Shown: positions 45,749 through 54,075, counted from the stretch's first letter. The stretch is 64,000 nucleotides of DNA from Runella zeae DSM 19591 (GCF_000423565.1 NZ_AUIF01000017.1:62001-126000), one strand, 5' to 3'. Numbers and translations are program-made. The notes: generated by a model not told the origin, from the sequence alone.

Positions 45749-48091
45749 ATGAAAAAGATACTTTTTTTATTATGTAGCTCAATGCTACTGCTTCATTCTT
45801 TTGTATTTGCTCAGGTAACTATCGAAGGCAATGGAAAGAAGTTTGTGCTTCCAAGTGGAGAGTACAAGCTAACCATTGGTACCGAAACAGATGCAGGGAG
45901 CAAGCCTATTGTTGATTTAACTTCACCTCTGGTTGATTGCGGATGCGGTCAAGCGGATTTTGCCACTTCGGTTCGACACAAAGGGGGTAGTACTTACGAG
46001 GTGTCATTTGATGCCTGCAACGTCAACCCTTTGCGCTGGGCGGTGAAGAAAAAAGAGACAAACCCCTTGTTTGGGCTGTCTTTTTCCGTACGGCGCGAAT
46101 TTATCCCCCAATCTGGCACTTTTGAAATTGACCTAAGTAGTTACGAAGAAGGTGAGTATGAGCTTGAGATAACCTCGCCAAAGTGCAAGGGTCGCGCTCT
46201 TACAACGTTTCGCATTGGGTCAGACCCTCCGCAAATCAACGATAGCAATATCACCGTCAATAACGAAGGTGTACACGTAGGCGCATTCCAAAAAGCCAAA
46301 GTCGTCTATTTCAACTATGACGACACAGGTGAAAAACTAGATGCAATCAACTTGGTTGCGTCGCGTAGTTCGGACGGTAAAATTTATCTCTCAGATGAAG
46401 GAAAAGCGCATCATCGGGCCTACTACAGTATCAATGGCTCGGTTAACCGCTTAAATGCGTCTGAACTTAAAAACTACCCAATTGAAGCAAACACTTGGAT
46501 TCACCTAGTAAAATTCGTCACTGAGGTTGAAAACGTAAACACAGATGCGTGGCGCACTTCGACTCAGTACAATGGACAGCGTAACCTCAAGTATGCGGCG
46601 TCGTATGAGTGTACTTTTTATGTCGAAGGATTGAACGCACCGCGAACACCTTACACATTGCCGCTTTGGAATGCAGACCCTTTAAGAAATGGACTTAATT
46701 TGTCCACAGGCACAGGGTTCAAGCTTAATTCAAAACAATACGGCAGTGAATCAATACCTGCCGAAAGCGCAGACAGATTGAAGCAAATCTCCTGGGCGCA
46801 GGGTGCGGACAAATACCAGCTCCTCTACGCAAACGAGGTACAAAACCTTACCTCGGCACTTGGCAAGGGGATTACCGATTTAAGTGACTCTGAGCTTGAC
46901 AGAGCGGCGGATATGCTTGCAAACATGAGTACGAGCAAGTATTTCGCAGTGGATTTCGAGCCTCACAACCCTGCGGCTGACGAATGGCGTTGGAATTTCA
47001 ACGCGCCAAACTTCCGCGAAGTGATGAAAAAGCTTTCGCAAAAGGTCTATGACCGAAGTGGAAAGTATTTCTATTCGTGGATTGGAAAAGGAAATCGGTT
47101 TGCCTTTCGAGGTAAACAATTTGAGTTGGATGGTCCAGCAAACGATTCGTGGGGCAATGAGCAGCTTGACACATACATTGCCTTGCACGAAAACCCTAGC
47201 GAAATTCAGGGAATTGACATTGCTACACCTGTACTCACTCAAGTCGGATTTGGCTATAGTTCTACAGTGATTGGTGGCGACGCAAGCAAAGGTAGTCAAT
47301 GGGTTGCACCTCAGTTGTGGTACTTACGCGCGCTCGACGTGCTAAATGTACAAACACTCATAACACCTAAGGACGAAAAGTTGTTGTTGTTCATTTGGCC
47401 GTTCGAGGATAAGCCTAGCGATGCAAAGCGCACCCCAATGACGCGTATGAAGCTAGGAGAAGGGCATATCAAGCAGGTTGATAACAGGGTGCAATATCCG
47501 CACAATCTTGTGCGTGACGCGATTCTGACCTATCTCTGTAATCCTAAACATCAGTACACTCAGTACTGGATTTTTGGCGAAAGTTACGACCCTTACGACC
47601 TACTTTATTGGTCGAAAATAAACGGTCAACTCTCGTGTCACTCCCAAAACGCGGGAGGGTTCTACGTCACCGAATACAGCGGCTCCAATAATCCGCCCTG
47701 CCCCCAAAGCAATAAGGGCTACATCGGCAAAGATGCCCTTAGCGTCTCGGCTATGATTCAGGCGCACGAGTGGTTTGCAAAGGAGGGCATTCAGGATGTT
47801 TGCGACGGCACGCAGGTGCGCGATTTTGATATTTCTTTTGATTCGTTTACGCGCTCAGTTGCGATTTACAACCCTGTTTTCCGCGCAGATACAGGAGAGT
47901 TTGCGCGTTCTTATAAGTACAATCAGCCGTGGATTCAGGTTTGGAAAAACCCTAAAACCGGCAAACGCGTACTACTCTACCAAGACCCTTTTGCGGATGC
48001 TTTTGAGCAGGGGTATTTTACGGCCACGGTGAACGGACAGAAAATCACCAAACAGGTTACAGGCAACAACTTACTAGCTATTGTACTGTGA
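45749..48091 (+). CDS. Large secreted protein, possible glycoside-hydrolase-like fold
   Basis: 780 residues with a signal peptide (MKKILFLLCSSMLLLHSFVFAQ). Beta-rich N-terminal domains with cysteines (about 60-160) are followed by a central part resembling a TIM barrel (YFAVDFEPHNPAADEWRWNF, FYSWIGKG, LLLFIWPFEDKP, TQYWIFGESYDPYDLLYW) with acidic residues at strand ends, as in glycosidases. I cannot name a family. It could cleave surface polysaccharide for infection or modify the lysogen surface. It is followed by the lysis genes (four-base overlap). Confidence 0.55.
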   Translation: MKKILFLLCSSMLLLHSFVFAQVTIEGNGKKFVLPSGEYKLTIGTETDAGSKPIVDLTSPLVDCGCGQADFATSVRHKGGSTYEVSFDACNVNPLRWAVKKKETNPLFGLSFSVRREFIPQSGTFEIDLSSYEEGEYELEITSPKCKGRALTTFRIGSDPPQINDSNITVNNEGVHVGAFQKAKVVYFNYDDTGEKLDAINLVASRSSDGKIYLSDEGKAHHRAYYSINGSVNRLNASELKNYPIEANTWIHLVKFVTEVENVNTDAWRTSTQYNGQRNLKYAASYECTFYVEGLNAPRTPYTLPLWNADPLRNGLNLSTGTGFKLNSKQYGSESIPAESADRLKQISWAQGADKYQLLYANEVQNLTSALGKGITDLSDSELDRAADMLANMSTSKYFAVDFEPHNPAADEWRWNFNAPNFREVMKKLSQKVYDRSGKYFYSWIGKGNRFAFRGKQFELDGPANDSWGNEQLDTYIALHENPSEIQGIDIATPVLTQVGFGYSSTVIGGDASKGSQWVAPQLWYLRALDVLNVQTLITPKDEKLLLFIWPFEDKPSDAKRTPMTRMKLGEGHIKQVDNRVQYPHNLVRDAILTYLCNPKHQYTQYWIFGESYDPYDLLYWSKINGQLSCHSQNAGGFYVTEYSGSNNPPCPQSNKGYIGKDALSVSAMIQAHEWFAKEGIQDVCDGTQVRDFDISFDSFTRSVAIYNPVFRADTGEFARSYKYNQPWIQVWKNPKTGKRVLLYQDPFADAFEQGYFTATVNGQKITKQVTGNNLLAIVL

Positions 48092-48378
48092 AAGCACAAA
48101 GAATTATGTACCTGTTAAGCGCATCGCTGCTTATGCTTACCGCGCTCAGTATTGGCCTTGCTCTGAAAAGCTGCAAGCTAAGTGAAGAGGAGAAAACCCA
48201 AAAAAGCATCCAACAAAATGAAAAGAAACTTGAAGATATTCAGGCTCGCCGCGCTGCAAACAATAGTACTGCTATTCCTTTCGCTAACGATAGTGTGCGC
48301 TCAAAAGTCATCGATTCAGTCAACAAAAAGCATGGATTCAAGCTACGCGTCGCTAGAGGGGACGCAAAGCGAGATTGA
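48088..48378 (+). CDS. Small membrane protein, spanin-like partner A
   Basis: 96 residues. One N-terminal membrane segment (MYLLSASLLMLTALSIGLALKSC, about 7-29) and a charged coiled-coil tail (EEEKTQKSIQQNEKKLEDIQARRA). It begins on the stop of the preceding gene (ATGA), and its last 161 bases overlap a second membrane-protein gene in another frame. This nested layout is typical of Rz/Rz1 spanins, which fuse the membranes at lysis. Identity is inferred from architecture only. Confidence 0.55.
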   Translation: MKAQRIMYLLSASLLMLTALSIGLALKSCKLSEEEKTQKSIQQNEKKLEDIQARRAANNSTAIPFANDSVRSKVIDSVNKKHGFKLRVARGDAKRD

Positions 48379-48634
48379 TTCGGTCTTGAAAATCCTCAAC
48401 GATTATCCTGACTTGAAAGAGGAGCTTGCGACAGTCCGACAAACCCTAAAGGATGAGCGCAAATTAACCTCAATCCATAAGGAAACGATAATGAAAGCTC
48501 TTGATATGGATGTTTGGAGTCTTTCGGAAGTACAGAAGAGGATTAGGCGCATGAATCGTCGGCTCTTTTGGAAACCCATCCTTTGGGGTGTACTTGGCGC
48601 ATCAGTTGGCGCAACTCTATCGAGACTTTTTTAA
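48218..48634 (+). CDS. Small membrane protein, spanin-like partner B
   Basis: 138 residues from ATG 48218: a signal peptide or anchor (MKRNLKIFRLAALQTIVLLFLSLTIVCAQ), a helical region (KEELATVRQTLKDERKLTSIHKETI) and a C-terminal hydrophobic helix (FWKPILWGVLGASVGATLSRL). It overlaps partner A in a different frame. The two hydrophobic ends joined by a coiled coil suit a protein linking the membranes. A later start (48332) is possible but would lose the signal. Confidence 0.55.
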   Translation: MKRNLKIFRLAALQTIVLLFLSLTIVCAQKSSIQSTKSMDSSYASLEGTQSEIDSVLKILNDYPDLKEELATVRQTLKDERKLTSIHKETIMKALDMDVWSLSEVQKRIRRMNRRLFWKPILWGVLGASVGATLSRLF

Positions 48635-48672
48635 CGACGTGCTACACACTTTACACTACACTCGTTAACCCT

Positions 48673-49095
48673 ATGAATACCACGACAATGATTAAATCAC
48701 TCGCAATTTGGACAACTGAACTGTTGCTCACCTTTACAATCTTCAATTTTAATTTGTCGATTGGTAGTACTTTTTACAACTGGTTTGCCGGTTTGCTTGG
48801 TGGCTTTATTTTCTTCTGGTTCATGTATTTTGACGAGGAAGTCAATAACAAAGCCGCATTCAAAATGTCTCTTATTGGCCCTTCGCTATCCGTATTCTTT
48901 GGAAAATGGATTTGCGAAAAATACAATATACCCTTAGACTCCTCCAGCGCATCGATTATCTACCTTTTAGTTGCGTTTTTTAGCTTATCGGCGGCAAAGG
49001 TCGCTTACGGTTTCTCTCGAAACGCAGAGAAAGAACTTCCTGCAATGCTCTGGAAGTACTTGCGCAAGAAACTAGGACTACGAAACGAAAAATAA
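48673..49095 (+). CDS. Putative holin
   Basis: 140 residues from ATG 48673, with three or four hydrophobic segments (about 8-30, 33-55, 64-85 and 93-115) and a basic C-terminal tail (WKYLRKKLGLRNEK). The position between the spanin-like pair and the DUF5675 gene, the small size and the charged tail suggest a holin that opens the inner membrane at lysis. Confidence 0.6.
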   Translation: MNTTTMIKSLAIWTTELLLTFTIFNFNLSIGSTFYNWFAGLLGGFIFFWFMYFDEEVNNKAAFKMSLIGPSLSVFFGKWICEKYNIPLDSSSASIIYLLVAFFSLSAAKVAYGFSRNAEKELPAMLWKYLRKKLGLRNEK

Positions 49096-49105
49096 CCCTA
49101 CTACC

Positions 49106-49639
49106 ATGTCGGACTTAATTACAATACAGAGATACAACCCGAAATCCGATTGGACGATTTCGCGTGTATTCATAGATGGGGTATTGGACGGATTCGCAGT
49201 TGAGGATGAAATACGCGAAAAAAAGCTGAAAGGCGAAACCGCAATCTGGTACGGACGTTACAAGCTTGGTCACAGATATAGCCCTAAGTTTTCTAAGTAC
49301 TTTCTATGGAGCGAAAAAGCACAAAAGCTTATCCCTAACCCTAAGTATAACAAAAAATATAACGAAAAAGGGTTTCGGGAGCTACACAAAAAGTATGACG
49401 ACTGGAAAGAGCATCAACTCATTTGGGTACTCAACGTGCCTCAATTTGAGTTTATCCTCATTCACTGGGGTAACACTGATTTGGATTCGGATGGCTGCAT
49501 CATTATCGGACGCGGCCTAGGCGTTGTTAAAGGTCGCGAAGGCGTTTTGTTTTCACAATCCTACTACATAGAGTTCTACGAAAAAGTATTCCCTCTCGTT
49601 GCGAAAGGAGAGCAATACATCAACATTGAAGCTGCTTAA
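49106..49639 (+). CDS. DUF5675 family protein, candidate lysis enzyme
   Basis: 177 residues, no signal peptide. The family pattern is visible: DGFAVEDEIREKKLKGETAIWYGRYKLGHRYSPKF (about 28-60) and IHWGNTDLDSDGCIIIGRG (about 119-137). The His..Asp-Gly-Cys arrangement recalls the active site of L,D-transpeptidase-like folds, so a peptidoglycan role is possible. It is often found in the lysis cassettes of Bacteroidota phages. Confidence 0.7.
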   Translation: MSDLITIQRYNPKSDWTISRVFIDGVLDGFAVEDEIREKKLKGETAIWYGRYKLGHRYSPKFSKYFLWSEKAQKLIPNPKYNKKYNEKGFRELHKKYDDWKEHQLIWVLNVPQFEFILIHWGNTDLDSDGCIIIGRGLGVVKGREGVLFSQSYYIEFYEKVFPLVAKGEQYINIEAA

Positions 49640-49640
49640 G

Positions 49641-51320
49641 ATGAAAAAAATATTGTTATTGGCGTTTTTTGCGCTGTCTACAACACTTAACTTACTTGCT
49701 CAGACTGTCACAAGTCGAAAGATTTTTGCGAACCCTGATTGTAATTGTGTCACAATTGTGTCGATTGCGGACACCAATGCTGTGCATGACATTGATGCCC
49801 GTGCGATACTGAGTATTCGCAGGATTGGAACCTCTAATGTGGAGCTTACTACTCAGTCTGGAGCGGTCTTTGTTTTCAATCACGTCAACACTTTCACGAA
49901 GGATAGTGTAAGGATTGCTACTACATCGTTTGGCCTTCAAAAGGCAATCAGGGCAATTGTTAAGAGCCTAAAGGTTATTCTTGCCAAGTCCAACGCAAGC
50001 GGATACAATGCAACTTTTGATGCATCTGGACTAACCGCTAACCGAACTTACACCCTGCCTGACCAAGACGCAACTCTTGGCTCAGGCGGCGGTGGCGGTT
50101 CTTATGTGCCACTCACTGGCAGTTCTTCGCTCTCTGGTGACTTTGTGCCGACGACTGCGAATACAAGCAATTTGGGTAGTAGCGCAAACAGATTTCTTGG
50201 CGTCTACTCAAGTAACCTGTACGCATCTGGAAAGGCTTTTGTGGGGCCAATCACCTCAAGCGCCTATACTGGCCTAACTGTGGATGTTGGATTGACAAGT
50301 TTCTTGGGCGGCACAACAACGCTCAATGGTGCGCTGCTTCCTAATGTTGGTGGGCTTAGTTTGGGCGGGGTTAGTTCTGGGCAGCACTGGGGGAATGTTT
50401 TTGCAACCACAATAAACAATCAGGTAGGAACCCTTAACTTACAGTCTGGAGGTGCTAATCGTGTAAGTTTATTGTCTTCACGTGTAGAAATATCTCCTTC
50501 TCTAACTGTATTTAACACTGGAACTAATACTGGGCAACTTATGCTTGGTATTGGAAATGGGGGGATTTTGTATGGAAATACAAATCTTGTTTTTCAAACA
50601 GGTGTGGTTGCTAGTGAAGCAGCTCGCATTCATTCTGACGGAAATTTTTCGGTTGGAAGTAGTACGAATGCTGGGTTTAAGTTCGATGTCAACGGGACTG
50701 CAAGGATTCAGGGCGATGCTACTTTTTCTAGTGCTATCTATATACCAACAGGTGCAACAACAATTAGAACAACCGTCAATTCCAATGGTTTTGGGTTTGA
50801 CGGTTCTAATCAGCCCTTTATAGTCAGCTCGGGTAATATTGTGACGAACGGCAACTTAAATAGTCAATACTCAGACCTATATAACATAGGTTCAGGTAAT
50901 AGATTTAGAAGTATTGGCATAACTAGGCAAGTTGCTGTAGGCAATTATACTTTCACTAGTAGCAGTGGAAATGATAGCAACATCCTGCTAACTGCTAACT
51001 TCAACACAACAGGTACAGCAGCTTCTAACTTAATTTACGGAGGTGCCTACTATCAAGCCACTGGGTCGGGGGTGCAGAACCTGATTAATCTAGGGGAGTT
51101 TTCGGCGGCCAATGGTGGCGGTGTTTTTACAAGTAAATTTTCTGTAGACAAGACAGGCAAGACCCTTGCGGCATCCTACAATCTTTCTGCACTCAACACT
51201 GCACCCGCAAGCGCAAGCGACACAGGTACGGCAGGGGAAATAAGAGTAACAGCTAATTATATATATGTATGCACTGCCACGAATACGTGGGTAAGAAGTG
51301 CATTGTCAACTTGGCCATGA
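49641..51320 (+). CDS. Signal-peptide-bearing tail-fibre-like protein
   Basis: 559 residues from ATG 49641, beginning with a signal peptide (MKKILLLAFFALSTTLNLLAQ). A long Gly/Ser/Asn/Thr-rich beta-repeat region (SNLGSSANRFLGVYSSNLYASGKAF) is typical of fibres, and the C-terminal PASASDTGTAGEIRVTANYIYVCTATNTWVRSALS block is a known phage-fibre tip type. Residues about 52-180 include RTYTLPDQDATL, also common in phage fibre proteins. As with the 37.6 kb gene, the signal peptide is unexpected. Confidence 0.7.
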   Translation: MKKILLLAFFALSTTLNLLAQTVTSRKIFANPDCNCVTIVSIADTNAVHDIDARAILSIRRIGTSNVELTTQSGAVFVFNHVNTFTKDSVRIATTSFGLQKAIRAIVKSLKVILAKSNASGYNATFDASGLTANRTYTLPDQDATLGSGGGGGSYVPLTGSSSLSGDFVPTTANTSNLGSSANRFLGVYSSNLYASGKAFVGPITSSAYTGLTVDVGLTSFLGGTTTLNGALLPNVGGLSLGGVSSGQHWGNVFATTINNQVGTLNLQSGGANRVSLLSSRVEISPSLTVFNTGTNTGQLMLGIGNGGILYGNTNLVFQTGVVASEAARIHSDGNFSVGSSTNAGFKFDVNGTARIQGDATFSSAIYIPTGATTIRTTVNSNGFGFDGSNQPFIVSSGNIVTNGNLNSQYSDLYNIGSGNRFRSIGITRQVAVGNYTFTSSSGNDSNILLTANFNTTGTAASNLIYGGAYYQATGSGVQNLINLGEFSAANGGGVFTSKFSVDKTGKTLAASYNLSALNTAPASASDTGTAGEIRVTANYIYVCTATNTWVRSALSTWP

Positions 51321-51679
51321 CGACCTATCCAGACATTAGATTCAAAAAGGTGGAGGGGGTTGGATATGATCTCTTCGAGGTGACAGAGGATTGTTTTGTA
51401 CCCTCAATTCAGACAATCATTCCAAAAGGCCAAACTACCGATTTTGCAAGCATACCGCGCATTTTTTGGGCTTTCATTCCACCATACGGACGCGCCACGA
51501 ACCCCTCAATTCCTCATGACTTTCTGTACGAGAAGTCGAAAACAATGAGCAGGATTGAGGTTGATAAACTATTCTTAGTCGACTTAATACGCGCAGACGT
51601 TCCAATCTGGCAATGTGTGCTAATGTACACAGCAGTACGCTGGTTTGGAGAAAAGGCTTGGCGTAAACATAGATTTTAA
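51317..51679 (+). CDS. DUF1353 family phage protein
   Basis: 120 residues from ATG 51317, which overlaps the stop of the fibre gene (ATGA). The motif GQTTDFASIPRIFWAFIPPYGRATNPSIPHDFLYE is the DUF1353 signature, common in phage late regions. Function unknown; often near lysis or tail genes. Confidence 0.82.
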   Translation: MTTYPDIRFKKVEGVGYDLFEVTEDCFVPSIQTIIPKGQTTDFASIPRIFWAFIPPYGRATNPSIPHDFLYEKSKTMSRIEVDKLFLVDLIRADVPIWQCVLMYTAVRWFGEKAWRKHRF

Positions 51680-51711
51680 TTTATTTTTTCACTTTTAATC
51701 TCAAAACAGCC

Positions 51712-52158
51712 ATGAAAAAGATTCTTTTAATGGGGGCTATTTTAGTCGTATCGACTTGTATCACAAAGCCAACTTGCAGCCAAACACTTGGAAAATCCCA
51801 GCTCCTAAAAACTGCCACTACCCCACCGTTAGACACCCTAAAACTGTCAAATGGCGCAACCGGGAGCTTTGCCTCTGCTACATTCTTCAATAAACCCTCC
51901 GCTGCCAGCGTTCAGGTCGATGTGACGAAAAATACGGGCACATATAGCTCAGGCTCCTATATCTATTTAATGAAAAGTAATAACGGTAAAACCTTTGTAA
52001 AAACTGACAGCGTGGCCATACCTACTACCCACGCGGGTACCGTTACCTATTTTATCAATAAAAAGGGAGAGGATATTAATTCACCCTATTGGAAGGTAGT
52101 TGTCAAGCAGGTGGGTACCGTCACCTCGTCAATCATGGCGTGGGTCTTTGGTGGATAA
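51712..52158 (+). CDS. Small exported phage protein, last late gene
   Basis: 148 residues with a signal sequence (MKKILLMGAILVVSTCITKPTCSQ; Cys16 could be a lipidation site, but the segment is weak). The rest is a single beta domain (ASVQVDVTKNTGTYSSGSYIYLMKS). Function unknown. The start follows the CAGCCATG form of the recurring pre-start motif. A terminator follows. Confidence 0.6.
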   Translation: MKKILLMGAILVVSTCITKPTCSQTLGKSQLLKTATTPPLDTLKLSNGATGSFASATFFNKPSAASVQVDVTKNTGTYSSGSYIYLMKSNNGKTFVKTDSVAIPTTHAGTVTYFINKKGEDINSPYWKVVVKQVGTVTSSIMAWVFGG

Positions 52159-52193
52159 GTTTTTGCCTTTTGTATAATTAGTTAGGGTTTCTT

Positions 52194-52227
52194 AAAACCA
52201 GTCGGTAGATACTGACTGGTTTTTTTG
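52194..52227 (+). terminator. Rho-independent terminator at the end of the late operon
   Basis: AAAACCAGTC (52194-52203) pairs with GACTGGTTTT (52214-52223), followed by more T. Confidence 0.88.
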
Positions 52228-52480
52228 TAAAAGTTGTCAATAAAACGTTTGACTAAATTTTTTTGGAAATTTTTTGGAAATTTTTCGAAAAAATTTTGGA
52301 GGCTTTTGAAAACACACACACAAAATCAAAACTTTGGCCTCTATTGTCTTCTATTTTTGACTTTGGTTGTTGTAAGCGCTATTCAAAGGTTTTAACCTAA
52401 CTCGTTTGTCACAAGGGATTTTTGGGGTGTTTTTCAGAAGAATGAGACGCGAAGAGAGACCCCTACCCAAATTCGCATGA
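52228..52480. other. Gene-free stretch with short AT tandem repeats
   Basis: About 250 bases between the late-operon terminator and a plus-strand promoter. GGAAATTTTT is repeated in tandem at about 52264-52285. A weak inverted repeat (GAGGC near 52301, GCCTC near 52337) is also visible. No gene is seen. Confidence 0.4.
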
Positions 52481-52512
52481 TTTGGAATTGAAATGTTTGT
52501 ATATTATCTTTG
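52481..52512 (+). promoter_or_regulatory. Promoter of the structured RNA
   Basis: TTTG (52481-52484), 20-base spacer, TATCTTTG (52505-52512): a complete Bacteroidota -33/-7 promoter with transcription start near 52519. Confidence 0.6.
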
Positions 52513-52593
52513 AAGTAGGGTAAAGGAAAAGAACCGAGGCACCTTTCGGAGAGGTAGCCCCGGCCTTACAAAGTTACTTTGGCAAGTCAAAAG

Positions 52594-52758
52594 CTATTGC
52601 TTTGACTTCCACTTACCTCGGGGAACGAGAAAAACGTAGAATCCTCCTTTCGGATGGTAAAACCTACGGCCTTTTCGGGTTACCCATGGCGTGATAACTT
52701 TGACGAAATTCTCTTCGTCGTAGTCATCGTACGAGGTACACATTTTACTTTCAGACAT
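52594..52758 (-). CDS. 54-residue basic protein antisense to the structured RNA
   Basis: ATG at 52758, TAG at 52594-52596. The product starts MSESKMCTSYDDYDEENF and ends RRFYHPKGGFYVFLVPRGK plus WKSKQ: an acidic beginning and a basic, aromatic end. It looks protein-like and a minus-strand promoter lies upstream (52846-52876). A 48-codon plus-strand frame overlaps it, so the coding status is not certain. Function unknown. Confidence 0.45.
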   Translation of the reverse strand: MSESKMCTSYDDYDEENFVKVITPWVTRKGRRFYHPKGGFYVFLVPRGKWKSKQ

Positions 52759-52783
52759 AGTTCGAGCTATGTTTTGAAACTAT

Positions 52784-52824
52784 ACCGTTTAGCGAGCTGG
52801 TAACTCGTTAGACGGTTTTTTTTG
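52784..52824 (+). terminator. Rho-independent terminator of the structured RNA
   Basis: ACCGTTTAGCGAG (52784-52796) pairs with CTCGTTAGACGGT (52804-52816) with G-T pairs, followed by eight T. Confidence 0.85.
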
Positions 52825-52845
52825 TCTTCACCTTTGAAGACGTAA

Positions 52846-52876
52846 CAAATTTACTTGTTCTATGCCTAACAAACAA
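52846..52876 (-). promoter_or_regulatory. Possible minus-strand promoter for the 54-codon ORF
   Basis: Minus strand: TTG (52874-52876), 20-base spacer, -7 TAAATTTG (52846-52853). In AT-rich DNA such matches arise by chance, so confidence is low. Confidence 0.35.
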
Positions 52877-53210
52877 GAAAAAAAAAGTACGCAAGACTGT
52901 TTTTATGATTGAACTGTTTTTTTGAAATTTTTATGAGTTTGGTATTTGTATCACTTTTCTGAGACACTTAAATATCAGAATAAACTCATTCATAATAAGT
53001 TAACCCTATTAGTAAATTTTTATTTTGTGTAGAAGATTTTCTGACTTTCCAAATATTTTTTAAAAATATTTACCATTATTAGGTAAAATAAATTTTGCAT
53101 ATTTCTTCTTTTCTAATTTTTCATCCTTGTTATAGGTTAAATTTTGACGGTTTTTGTACTAGTAGCAACCTAGTCCAACAGAAACTTTTCATAGTCTTAA
53201 CAAAAAGCCA
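52877..53210. other. AT-rich gene-free stretch
   Basis: About 330 bases, roughly three-quarters A+T, between the late (plus) and early (minus) halves of the prophage. An AT hairpin (AAATATTTTTTAAAAATATTT, near 53050-53070) is present. No gene or clear promoter is seen. Confidence 0.4.
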
Positions 53211-53242
53211 CCGCCCACTATTAATGAATCAATAGCGGGCGG
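53211..53242 (-). terminator. Terminator at the end of the early minus-strand block
   Basis: CCGCCC+CTATT pairs with AATAG+GGGCGG with one mismatch and an 8-base loop; on the minus strand TGGCTTTTT follows. Confidence 0.8.
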
Positions 53243-53272
53243 GTAAATATCAAAACAGCAGCTAAAATTTGA

Positions 53273-53797
53273 TTAAAAGTATACAATATTGCCAGCAAGT
53301 CCCTTTGTAAACCAAGATTGAAAATCCTTTAGATTGTCAATTCCGTCGTTTTTCACAAGCTCCAGTGTTTGCGAGCCGCTTAAGGTTCCTGTGTCAGCAG
53401 TAATGATTCTTACGGCAAATTTATCAACCACAATAGGTGTTGTTTTTTCAACAGTTAATTCAGGGGCAAAAACTATCTGAAGAGAGTTGTATGGGCGTCC
53501 CGACCAGACGTATGGAGCAAACTTCATACCTTTACGATAACCGTCTCCCTCACGAATTGTATGGATTTTAGGGGTTTTGTTATTCACAAATTCACATAAC
53601 TTCTCTTCTGACAAATCTCTTTCTTCTGATGTAAGGGTTTTCCAGTATGGTATAAGCCAGTGATAGACATTTTCCTTTAGGTCTGTATGTCCACGATTAA
53701 GTATGAGGTGCGCCCAGATTTTTTCTGGAAAAAATGTAAGCTCTCCTTTGCGTCGATGTGTAGCTGGAAAGCGTGCGCTAAATGGTCTTCTTATCAT
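53273..53797 (-). CDS. Phage protein, possibly ASCH/PUA-like
   Basis: 174 residues. The start MIRRPFSARFPATHRRKGELTFFPEKIW and the later PKIHTIREGDGYRKGMKFAPYVWSGRPYNS are a pattern common in Bacteroidota phages; the KIHTIR..W.GRPY part resembles ASCH-type RNA- or nucleotide-binding folds. The function is not known. It overlaps the gene upstream by 20 bases. Confidence 0.6.
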   Translation of the reverse strand: MIRRPFSARFPATHRRKGELTFFPEKIWAHLILNRGHTDLKENVYHWLIPYWKTLTSEERDLSEEKLCEFVNNKTPKIHTIREGDGYRKGMKFAPYVWSGRPYNSLQIVFAPELTVEKTTPIVVDKFAVRIITADTGTLSGSQTLELVKNDGIDNLKDFQSWFTKGLAGNIVYF

Positions 53798-54074
53798 TGT
53801 TATTCGGGGGTTCTGTTGTCAAAAAAATTGTGCCTTTTGGATAAATGACAACAAACTCACTGGTATCATCCTCCGATTTGTCTGATTTTTCGTAAAGACC
53901 ATATTCTCCATTGTCATCATCACTGTGCCCAAGGTCTTGGTTTAGTCTGTAAACAAAGAGAGGTTTAATTTCTCTTTCTGGGTCACAGAGTCTAACGGGT
54001 TGCTCTAAATCCTCATCAGACATCAATTCCCTCATCAATACGAATAGTTCTTTGTATGTTAGTATTATGTCCAT
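53778..54074 (-). CDS. Small acidic phage protein
   Basis: 98 residues, Asp/Glu-rich (SDDDNGEYGLYEKSDKSEDD). No recognised family. It sits between two other small minus-strand genes and overlaps the downstream one by 20 bases, so they are in one operon. Confidence 0.6.
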   Translation of the reverse strand: MDIILTYKELFVLMRELMSDEDLEQPVRLCDPEREIKPLFVYRLNQDLGHSDDDNGEYGLYEKSDKSEDDTSEFVVIYPKGTIFLTTEPPNNNDKKTI

Positions 54075-54075
54075 T

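Larger units (their letters stand above)
52519..52826 (+). ncRNA. Predicted structured RNA of about 310 nt
   Basis: The interval runs from the promoter's expected start to a terminator and holds at least six hairpins: 52534-52563 (11-bp stem with one mismatch and a bulge), 52584-52607 (10-bp), 52617-52629, 52635-52668 (two-part stem), 52702-52719 (GACGAA/TTCGTC) and 52755-52772 (ACATAG/CTATGT). GC content is well above the flanks. No family is recognised. A minus-strand 54-codon ORF overlaps it, so it could be an antisense RNA. Structure was read by eye. Confidence 0.55.

Noticed and set aside
52654-52803. Plus-strand ORF of about 48 codons in the structured RNA
   Set aside because: It is antisense to a more protein-like minus-strand frame and starts mid-hairpin; kept only as a caution.
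52519-52826. tRNA cluster or tmRNA
   Set aside because: No T-loop motif, acceptor stem or CCA end could be found; hairpins do not form cloverleaves.
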